Part shown: piece by piece, positions 27,801-33,499 of the stretch
How positions within the stretch are numbered: the first letter of the stretch is position 1
How the letters are laid out: each line of letters starts with the position of its first letter
Assembly: GCF_900114255.1 (NCBI RefSeq)
Contig: NZ_FOSL01000002.1
Span: 372,001 to 436,000 of the forward strand
Length of the DNA: 64,000 nt
Direction of reading: 5' to 3'
From: Neomesorhizobium albiziae
GTDB lineage: Bacteria > Pseudomonadota > Alphaproteobacteria > Rhizobiales > Rhizobiaceae
Made by a program: the position numbers and the translations under genes
The notes under the pieces: generated by a model
The model's input: the letters and a program-made list of their open reading frames with translations, nothing else
Database searches by the model: none
What the model was told of the DNA's origin: nothing

Positions 27801-29027
27801 TGCCCGGCGTAAACCCGGCTTTGCGAAGAGTGCGCGGAAGCTTTCGGCTATCTGCACCTGGGCGACGGCCGATCCGATGCACAGATGGATGCCGTGGCCG
27901 AAAACCATATAGTCCCGGTAGGGACGCGTCGTGTCGAAATCGTCAGGTCGGTGCATCGCCTCAGGGTCGAACATCGCAGACAGCGTCGCCGGCATGACGA
28001 TCGTGCCCTTCTTGATCACGCGTTCGCGGCGCGTTCCTTCGGCGATCAGGGCGTCCCGGGCGGTATAGCGCACCGGGCCGATCCAGATCGGTTTGAAGCG
28101 CATCGCCTCCATGATCGTCTTCTGCACCTGCTGTTCGTCGTTGTCGGCGAACGCTTGCTCCAATGCGGCGCGGGCTTCTGGTTTCGACAGCAGAACGTCC
28201 AGGCAGTTGCCGCCTGCAAGCAGGTTGGTGGGGCCGAACCCCGCGATCATGCCCATCATGATCGAGTGAATGTCGTCGAGCGTCAGCCGCTTGCGGTCGA
28301 GCATCGCGACCAGCCGCGCCAATGGGGCGTTCGGGTTGGTCCTGCCGTCCCTCACGGCTTCGATGGAGCGGTCGATCACCCCGACCATCCGGTCGGCGGC
28401 GACAACCGCCACGTCTCTGGTCGCCGGATTGCCGAACGGGTCGGAGAAGAACAGCGCGCTGAGGGCGATCGACCATTCGGCGAATTTCACGTCGTCGTCG
28501 ACCACGATCCCGAAATAGTCGCGGCAGATGTTGACCGGCACCACCTTGAGCAGGCCGCTTATGGGGTCGAAGCCGGGTTCGGCACGCGTCATGATCGCTT
28601 GCGAATGGCGCGCCGCGATCGGCCTGACGATCGCCTCGACCTCATCGGGCGGAAAGGCGCTCAGCACCGCCGACTTCATCCGGCGGTAGTCGGGGCCGTC
28701 CTGCATGCCGAGAATGAAATTCGTGCCGCCGGCGATCTCGGTCATCTCGGGACCGTAGGGCGTCTGGAATTCGTCCTGGCGCTCGAGGATGTCGCGCACA
28801 TCGTCGTTTCTGGTGACGAGCATGAATCGGCCGACGCGCAGCAGCGGTCGGCCGCGCCGAAGCAGCGAAAGCCACCATCTGGGGTTCTCCAGAAACTTGC
28901 TCACGATCCGGCTGGCGAAGCCGCGGCCGGTGCGCAGCCGGCCGAGATCGAACCGCGGCAGTTTCGATGCCGGCAGTTCGGCCCGCTGGGCGTCGTGGAT
29001 CTTTTCGAAATACTTGAGTTTAACCAC
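24822..29027 (-). CDS. cytochrome P450 / membrane hairpin / DyP-type peroxidase fusion
   Basis: A 1401-residue multidomain protein. Residues 1-430 are a cytochrome P450: ExxR at Glu307-Arg310 and the heme motif FGHGIHLCIG with ligand Cys383. The I-helix reads IAGFGPTN (261-268), so Gly-Pro occupies the place of the usual acid and threonine. Residues 476-545 and 780-890 look like two related small domains (ATGVIHFAS and NTIHFARW). Between them are two membrane helices (about 648-672 and 682-708). Residues 915-1401 are a DyP-type peroxidase: GFVDG (catalytic Asp1105), proximal-heme motif GSHIRRSNPR (His1265), and ILRVGRTYE. The start is GTG at 29025-29027. No redox-partner gene is nearby. The two heme domains in one chain suggest coupled peroxide chemistry, which is inference. 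Confidence 0.9.
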   Translation of the reverse strand: MVKLKYFEKIHDAQRAELPASKLPRFDLGRLRTGRGFASRIVSKFLENPRWWLSLLRRGRPLLRVGRFMLVTRNDDVRDILERQDEFQTPYGPEMTEIAGGTNFILGMQDGPDYRRMKSAVLSAFPPDEVEAIVRPIAARHSQAIMTRAEPGFDPISGLLKVVPVNICRDYFGIVVDDDVKFAEWSIALSALFFSDPFGNPATRDVAVVAADRMVGVIDRSIEAVRDGRTNPNAPLARLVAMLDRKRLTLDDIHSIMMGMIAGFGPTNLLAGGNCLDVLLSKPEARAALEQAFADNDEQQVQKTIMEAMRFKPIWIGPVRYTARDALIAEGTRRERVIKKGTIVMPATLSAMFDPEAMHRPDDFDTTRPYRDYMVFGHGIHLCIGSAVAQVQIAESFRALFAKPGLRRAKGAAGKMRRLGAYPESLKVDFERSPLCRTVTHSMVTVVCPLKPAVLVGDIRDEIASLGNPAGADMKAALDATGVIHFASIAVSSPEGAEREDTHLIIELSGDGTEASVIDAFANHSDPVLGGIIRKACDFEGQTLADFMRKHAVKISPSFGSSAGLVFSGTPGLSVERIRAEAKLAEKVQKIVEGPGNETRSAAATLAEVRRKIAKDPASAWVLEPAENLLDKPEGSLWQAALTTLKARPMAAASTIALLVGCWLTYTYVFGYLPGFFRNLFVGGASLILTLVGLALLVVVPLGIGFIALRRLEKQDKPSEKMIELSRFEAINEREDHAAQNHLTAISIMKPGRLRRLALRLTFYVISISAQKVFRPGYLSNINTIHFARWISIPGTNQLMFFSNYGGSWESYLEDFITKAANGLTGVWSNTIGFPATRWLFGAGARDGERFKRWARTQQVPTLFWYSAYPVNTARIRINSKIRYGIAHATANQARDWISLFGSLPRPLIAKDSARINLVDAAPPPIETLELGEIQTIFFNAFGPLKYGAMLAIRIPDGSPRRKRKAWLEFIAERTTFGDRVLTDQAMTVAFGPDGLRRLGLDCDPDHDPMENFALSFRQGMGSASRSRILDDVGDSAPAKWEWGSARNPVDAVVVCYAASKEKLESDVTDLEKQLKAAGLERAAKLPLVVNRDEKRAKEHFGFVDGISQPIVRGTARANSSVSPLHLVAPGEFLFGYRDEHGYFPPAVTTSAAQDRDGILPTLNEMNSMGGETGLHDFGRNGSFLVVRQFEQHVEKFKDFCQAAARGRKDPEITERWIAAKMVGRWPDGSSLVRNPDGREKRPIDNDFTFGAEDPQGLLCPLGSHIRRSNPRDSLGDDHEIQLKIGKRHRILRVGRTYEKKKEDGEPEKGLLFMCLNADIERQYEFMQQTWVSSGSFHGLMKEKDPTIGTQDEKKGGGRFSIPRWEGTLVLKGIPNFVTTKGGGYFFMPSRSALRFLISRL

Positions 29028-29099
29028 GCCTTTCGAGCCCCAATGTCACGGCAAAAAAAGCCGGCTATGGTTGACATATGTTTGCGTGCATCTTGCGTA

Positions 29100-29115
29100 T
29101 GTGATCGCCTTCACA
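29100..29115. promoter_or_regulatory. consensus CRP-type site upstream of the P450/DyP gene
   Basis: TGTGA-TCGCCT-TCACA is a perfect TGTGA-N6-TCACA palindrome in the 125-bp gap between the cyclase gene and the P450/DyP gene. Its near edge is 72 bp from the GTG start. On the gene's strand a CATATGTC sequence lies roughly where a -10 element would be for activation from a site at about -41. The site shares 14 of 16 bases with the one at 31567. Confidence 0.75.
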
Positions 29116-29152
29116 GTAAGCGCTGGCTCTATATTGAAGAGACAAACACCCG

Positions 29153-30916
29153 TCATTTTGCCATTTCGAAATTCGCGATCAGGAAATCGTTGACCCGCTT
29201 GTCGGTGAACGGAATCCAGCCAACCCGGTCGTTCGAGAAATCCGGATGGCGGGTCTGGAAGACCGCGAGCTCCTGCCTTGCTTCTTCGTAGCGGCCGCTT
29301 CGCGAAAGGGCGCCGATCTTGAGAAATGCCGAATAGAAATAGCCCGGCGACAGGCTGAGCGACCGGTCCGCCGTTTCGATGGCCAGGTCCCAGTTGTGGG
29401 TGAGGCAATAGGCGGCCGTCAGTTCACCCAGATTGTGGAAGCCGTAGAGATCGAAAGGGCTGAGCCGTTCGGCGTCGCGAAACAGCGGTATGGCCTGCTC
29501 TGCCTCTCCAAGAAGCAGGTGGGCGCTGCCCTTGGCCGAGCGCGCGAAGGCGAAGCTGGGGTTGATGTGGAGCGCATCGTCGAGATGCTCCTGCGCCGAT
29601 CTCGGTAGTCCCCGCATGATGTCGGTGACGCCGAGATGGGCATGCGGACGTGCGTCCTGGCTGTCCATCCGCAGCGCCTTGCGCGCGTAGTCCGTCACCT
29701 TGTCGAGATCGGCGCTGTCGCCGAACCGCAGCCAGGCACGCCAGAAATACCACCATGCCAGTTCGTTCAGCACCGCGCTGGAGTTGGGGTCGTCCAGATA
29801 GGCCTTTTCGAAGAATTCGAGCGCCAGCGCGGTATCCTTGCGGGTACGGCGGTTCATGTGCCAGCGTCCGCGCCGGACCAGCTGCCAGGTCTCGAGGCTC
29901 TCCCATGGCACTTGAAAGGTTCGCGCTTGTTCGGCCCGGTCGACTTCCTTTTCCAGGGTGGAAACGATCTCGCTGCCGATCTCGTCCTGCAGCTCGAAAA
30001 TGTCGACCAGTTCGCGCTCGAAACGCCGCGACCATACGAGACGCCCGTTGGAGGTGTCGGTGAGCGCGAAGTTCAGCCGGATGTTGCGCCCGCCGCGCGT
30101 CAAGGCGCCGGTGACCAGGTATCGCGCGCCGAGCGCGGCGCCGATTGCCTTAGTTCCGAGCGCATCGTCGCGAAACTGGAAACTTGAACTCTTTGCGATG
30201 ACCAGCATCCAGCGCGTGTTCGAAAGCCCGTAGATGATGTCTTCCGCGATGCCGTCGGCGATATAGTCGATGTCGCGCTCGCCGCTGTCGTTGCGCAGCG
30301 GCAAGATGGCGACCGCGGGTGGCCCGTTGGAAGGCGCCTGCCGCGAATGAGAGTTGGCAAAGGACATGGGGATGGCCGGTGCGGCGCTTTTTTCGCGCGC
30401 GGCGATAAAGACCCTCACCGGCAGCGCGATGTTCTTGAGCGGGAGTTCGCCGAGGTCGGTGAATTCGGCGGCCGATTTGTCCTTGACGTGGTGCCATGTC
30501 GTTTCGGAGAGGGCGAGGCCGTTATGCGGCGCGAATTCCTGGATGCGCGCCGCGATGTTGACGTCGTCGCCGTAAAGATTGTCACCGCGCACGATGACGT
30601 CACCCGTGTTGATGCCGGCGCGAAACGGCATCCGCATCTTCTCCGACGCCGAGGCGTTGAGCGTTGCTATCCTCTCCTGGAAATCGAACGCGGTGAGCAG
30701 CGCTTCGCTCGGATTGCCAAACTCGGCCATGATGCTGTCGCCCGCGGCGCCGAAAACCCGGCCGCCATACTTGCCGCAGCTTTCCATGATGATTGCGCGC
30801 CGCTCTTCGAACGCGGCCACCGCCGATTCGTCGTCGAGCCCCATCAACCGCGAAAAACCAACAGCATCGATCGACATTATGGTCGCGAGCTGATGGGTGT
30901 ATTGCCAATCAGCCAT
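29153..30916 (-). CDS. class III adenylate/guanylate cyclase with TolB-like and TPR domains
   Basis: A 587-residue protein. The N-terminal cyclase domain (about 10-170) has the first metal Asp in SIDAVGFSRL, the second in GAAGDSIMAEF, and the Asn/Arg pair in DDVNIAARIQ. The Lys normally just before GD in adenylate cyclases is replaced: the sequence reads RVFGAAGD. A middle domain (about 200-330) starting AVAILPLRNDS resembles the TolB-N-like domain of rhizobial CyaA-type proteins. The C-terminal half consists of tetratricopeptide repeats. No membrane segment is obvious. The cyclic nucleotide made is uncertain because of the altered residue. Confidence 0.88.
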   Translation of the reverse strand: MADWQYTHQLATIMSIDAVGFSRLMGLDDESAVAAFEERRAIIMESCGKYGGRVFGAAGDSIMAEFGNPSEALLTAFDFQERIATLNASASEKMRMPFRAGINTGDVIVRGDNLYGDDVNIAARIQEFAPHNGLALSETTWHHVKDKSAAEFTDLGELPLKNIALPVRVFIAAREKSAAPAIPMSFANSHSRQAPSNGPPAVAILPLRNDSGERDIDYIADGIAEDIIYGLSNTRWMLVIAKSSSFQFRDDALGTKAIGAALGARYLVTGALTRGGRNIRLNFALTDTSNGRLVWSRRFERELVDIFELQDEIGSEIVSTLEKEVDRAEQARTFQVPWESLETWQLVRRGRWHMNRRTRKDTALALEFFEKAYLDDPNSSAVLNELAWWYFWRAWLRFGDSADLDKVTDYARKALRMDSQDARPHAHLGVTDIMRGLPRSAQEHLDDALHINPSFAFARSAKGSAHLLLGEAEQAIPLFRDAERLSPFDLYGFHNLGELTAAYCLTHNWDLAIETADRSLSLSPGYFYSAFLKIGALSRSGRYEEARQELAVFQTRHPDFSNDRVGWIPFTDKRVNDFLIANFEMAK

Positions 30917-31276
30917 GGTCCCAGCTTCACCCCTTCTGGGCAGTACAAGCGGACCGAGCCGATCCGCCCGGCTCGCCCGAGACTGTATTCCCCAACCGGA
31001 GACCGACGCCGCTTCGGTACCCTCATTTTTCGTATTGGAGACCTTAGATGCCGAGCGACGTTTAGGAAAGTGCTGTGTTGACTAGACCAAAGTCTTTTAC
31101 GCCCTGAGTTGCCAAAGCAAATCTCGCACGGGGCGTCAAACGTCTTTGCTTAACAGAATAAAGTACGGTTTTAATGTCAGGTTGAAGTGAAAGCTGCCAA
31201 TATCGCGCCAAGGTTGCTGTTGTACGACCGCGAATTACATTGGCCAAACATCGCACAGGACGCGGTTGGCTGGCGG
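30917..31276. other. intergenic stretch upstream of the TPR cyclase gene
   Basis: These 360 bp lie between the cyclase start and the 3' end of the 57-residue protein gene; both genes are on the minus strand. The stretch should hold the cyclase promoter. Several frames are open over 60-80 codons, but none resembles a known protein. No CRP consensus site or strong hairpin was seen. Confidence 0.4.
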
Positions 31277-31450
31277 TCAATGGCGGGAAGGGCGTGGCTT
31301 CGATCCGCTCGTAGGCGTCTTCATCCGCGTCCCGTCAAGCCGCTCGTAGCGGACGCCGGGGAAAATGATGATGGTGGCGTCCGTCGACTGCCCGCGCTTT
31401 TCGCGAGTCCCGGAGCTGCGCTTCGGCTGAAAGCTTAGAATGTCTCCCAT
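31277..31450 (-). CDS. small conserved rhizobial protein (57 aa)
   Basis: A short basic protein with the core DATIIIFPGVRYERLDG, which I recognise as a pattern in small hypothetical proteins of Hyphomicrobiales. The ATG at 31448-31450 is preceded by GGGAGGGAAGTC, a very strong ribosome site, which supports real translation and rules out the longer frame. No signal peptide or membrane segment is seen. The function is unknown. A consensus CRP-type site lies 116 bp upstream of its start. Confidence 0.65.
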   Translation of the reverse strand: MGDILSFQPKRSSGTREKRGQSTDATIIIFPGVRYERLDGTRMKTPTSGSKPRPSRH

Positions 31451-31566
31451 GACTTCCCTCCCTTTCCGCAGAAGGTGCCTATGATTGCGCTGCACTGTTA
31501 TGCAAAAGCTTGTGCGCCGATGCGTTCGACGCTGTATGATTTTTCATATATTACGATGAAACTGTA

Positions 31567-31582
31567 TGTGACAGCCTTCACA
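31567..31582. promoter_or_regulatory. consensus CRP-type site 2
   Basis: TGTGA-CAGCCT-TCACA, a perfect consensus palindrome; with the flanking A and T the arms extend to ATGTGA/TCACAT. GTATGTGA and GCCTTCACA are shared with the site at 29100. It lies 116 bp upstream of the 57-residue protein gene on the minus strand and 722 bp before the FecR-domain gene on the plus strand. Confidence 0.7.
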
Positions 31583-31854
31583 TAGGTGGATGGGATTAAC
31601 ATCGTCCATTTTGATCTACGCTAAAAGTATTATGTGTAGTCAAAGCGAGCTATGAATTTGGATGACTTGTAGCGATACTCTGCGCTGCACTCATGTGCCG
31701 CGCAGAGGGCGGCATGAGGGTAAGTTAGCAGGCAAAACCGGGTCATAATGAGCGGAGGCCGGAGCGGCGCGCTGCCACCCCGGCCACCCTGGAAGGATTT
31801 TCCGCCTGCCCCCACCGTCGCCAAACAAATATACAAGCGATGGTAGTGCGATTA

Positions 31855-31870
31855 TGTGAGTTATGTCACA
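31855..31870. promoter_or_regulatory. consensus CRP-type site 3
   Basis: TGTGA-GTTATG-TCACA, a perfect consensus palindrome in AT-rich sequence (flanks ATTA and ATAT). Nearest starts are 434 bp to the right (FecR-domain gene) and 404 bp to the left (57-residue protein), so it may serve an unrecognised transcript. Confidence 0.65.
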
Positions 31871-32304
31871 ATATTGGCCAAAAATCGCAAATAATCCTGC
31901 GGGTCACTCCGGTTCTTCTGCAGTGTCCGTCATTGCCCAAGCAGTTGGGATACCTCTTGTTCAGTAAGAGAGAGCGGGTTGCTTGGATGACGCTGATACA
32001 TCTGCCGTCATCTGTTTGCGATTCATGGCTGATCGTCTCTGCACCATCGGCGCCGGCTTGGATGTTTTCGGCGGTCCGAAATCTTGCCGGTTCCCGAATT
32101 GAAGCTTGCAGGAAGTTGGCGTCCTTTACAGTCGTATAGAATTTCGACGGATCGAAAGATAATCTATGTTAGCGAGGAAAGTAACAACTTCCGCGCGAAT
32201 CGATGATTACGGCTCGTTACTTAGAGTACTCCAAATGATTTAGGTATTAACTTGGGACAAGAAACCTCCTGCTGTGTTATGGGTAGCTAATTAAGGAGGG
32301 TGGT

Positions 32305-33369
32305 ATGTTGCCTGTGCGCAGCATTGCTTTCGCCGCGCTCGCTGCGATTAGCGTCCCAACCACGACATTTGCCGCTGAGCGGGTCGGACAGGCCGTGCTG
32401 ATCAAGACGGCGGTTACCGGTGCGAACGGTCCTCTTGCCGTCCGGGGGCCCGTCCATCGCGATGAACGCATCCGCACATCCGCATCGGGCCTTGGCCAAT
32501 TTGTGTTCCGCGACGGCACCAAGCTGGCGGTGGGTTGGGGATCGTCGGTCGTCATCGACAAATATGTGTTCGACGACGAACGGTCGGTCGCGAAGCTGAC
32601 GATCAAGGCGACCAAGGGAACGTTCCGCTGGATCAGCGGCAATTCCAAGTCCTCCGCCTACGAGATCGTGACGCCCGCGGGAACGATCGGCGTGCGCGGA
32701 ACGGCTTTCGATTTCTTTGTCGGGGCCAACGGGCAGACGGCGGTGGTGCTGTTGAACGGCTCGGCGCGTTTTTGCAACGGAGCCGGGTGCCAGGAACTGA
32801 GGCGGCGCTGCGACTGTGTGGTGGCCTCGCCCGGGTCGCGGCCTAGTCCCGTGCAACGCGTCAGCCGCAACACGCTGAGAACATTGGGTACGCAAAGGGC
32901 GTTGCCGTTCCTTTCGGGAAACCAGGAGCTTGCGCGGGGTTTCGGGGTCACCGGTTGCGGGCTTTCATCGGCGTCGACCCTCGGCAACGGCCAGGGATCA
33001 GTGAGGGAGCGGAGTGCCCCGGCGCCTGAAGCGCCTGCTCCGGAAGCTCCCGCCCCGGAGGCTCCGACCCCAGAGGCTCCCGCGGCTCCGGACAGGCCAC
33101 AAGCCCAGGCGCCGGAACCGCCGAGCGCACCAGCGCCTGATCCCGATCCTCCCGGCAAGCCTGACAAACCCGATAAGCCCGATAAGCCCGACAAGCCCGA
33201 CAAGCCGGGCAAACCCGGTCATCACCATGGCCATCATCATGACAAACCCGGGAAGCACCACGATAGGGACGACGACGATAAGGGCTGGGGCGGCAAGGAC
33301 TGGGGCGGATCGAAAGGAAACTGGGGAGGACGCGACAGGGGATCGCGTCGCGGTCGCGAACGCAGCTAG
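32305..33369 (+). CDS. secreted FecR-domain protein with repetitive Pro-rich and His/Asp-rich tail
   Basis: A 354-residue exported protein. The signal peptide ends near TFA (residue 23). Residues 25-155 form a FecR domain (IRTSASGLGQFVFRDGT, VTPAGTIGVRGTAFDF). A cysteine cluster follows: Cys157, 162, 169 and 171. The tail is low complexity: PAPEA-type repeats (237-261), DKP repeats (284-304), HHHGHHHD, then Asp/Gly/Trp/Arg-rich sequence. It is expected in the periplasm or at the surface. AAGGAGGG precedes the ATG. It is tail-to-tail with a CHASE2 cyclase, a gene type often found beside FecR-domain proteins. Its molecular role is unknown. Confidence 0.85.
   Translation: MLPVRSIAFAALAAISVPTTTFAAERVGQAVLIKTAVTGANGPLAVRGPVHRDERIRTSASGLGQFVFRDGTKLAVGWGSSVVIDKYVFDDERSVAKLTIKATKGTFRWISGNSKSSAYEIVTPAGTIGVRGTAFDFFVGANGQTAVVLLNGSARFCNGAGCQELRRRCDCVVASPGSRPSPVQRVSRNTLRTLGTQRALPFLSGNQELARGFGVTGCGLSSASTLGNGQGSVRERSAPAPEAPAPEAPAPEAPTPEAPAAPDRPQAQAPEPPSAPAPDPDPPGKPDKPDKPDKPDKPDKPGKPGHHHGHHHDKPGKHHDRDDDDKGWGGKDWGGSKGNWGGRDRGSRRGRERS
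33013..33216 (+). repeat. in-frame coding repeats (PAPEA units, then DKP units)
   Basis: Within the FecR-domain gene, 33013-33087 encodes five-residue PAPEA-like units, and 33154-33216 encodes three-residue Lys-Pro-Asp units with near-identical codons. The second block is a tandem repeat of CCCGATAAG/CCCGACAAG words. Such tracts are prone to length change between strains. Confidence 0.85.
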
Positions 33370-33373
33370 CTAG

Positions 33374-33457
33374 AGCATGATCCTCGGAAAAGATTATGCT
33401 TCAAGAAAGCATGATCCCGAAAAGTGGAGACCGGTTTTCGGAAAGGATCATGCTTCA
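33374..33457. repeat. two tandem copies of the GCATGATCC repeat
   Basis: A first partial copy starts GCATGATCCTCGGAAAAG at 33374 and a fuller one starts GCATGATCCCGAAAAGTGG at 33409. The second contains ACCGGTTTTCGGAAAGGATCATGC, so GCATGATCC and GGATCATGC close it as an inverted repeat. It lies between the convergent FecR and cyclase genes. Confidence 0.75.
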
Positions 33458-33470
33458 ACAAAGAGATAGA

Positions 33471-33499
33471 GATCCATTCCGGTTCAATCGGAATGGATC
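33471..33499. terminator. 11-bp perfect hairpin at the 3' end of the CHASE2 cyclase gene
   Basis: GATCCATTCCG and CGGAATGGATC pair around loop GTTCAAT; the loop region holds the cyclase stop codon (33484-33486). It sits between convergent genes. There is no T-run, so it may be a Rho-linked or stabilising hairpin rather than a classic terminator. Confidence 0.55.

Larger units (their letters stand above)
31451..32304. other. 854-bp AT-rich gene-free region with two CRP-type sites
   Basis: Base composition here is clearly richer in A+T than the flanking genes. The open frames present are short and do not look like proteins I know. It holds two perfect TGTGA-N6-TCACA sites and an 8-bp inverted repeat, CTCTGCGC/GCGCAGAG, at 31678-31685 and 31700-31707. 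At its right end TTAAGGAGGGTGGT serves the fecR-domain gene. It may include long 5' leaders, an unannotated small RNA, or decayed sequence. Confidence 0.5.

Noticed and set aside
31840-32139. 99-codon open frame in the AT-rich gap
   Set aside because: No good ribosome site, no recognisable domain, and composition like non-coding sequence; a CRP-type site also lies within its first codons.
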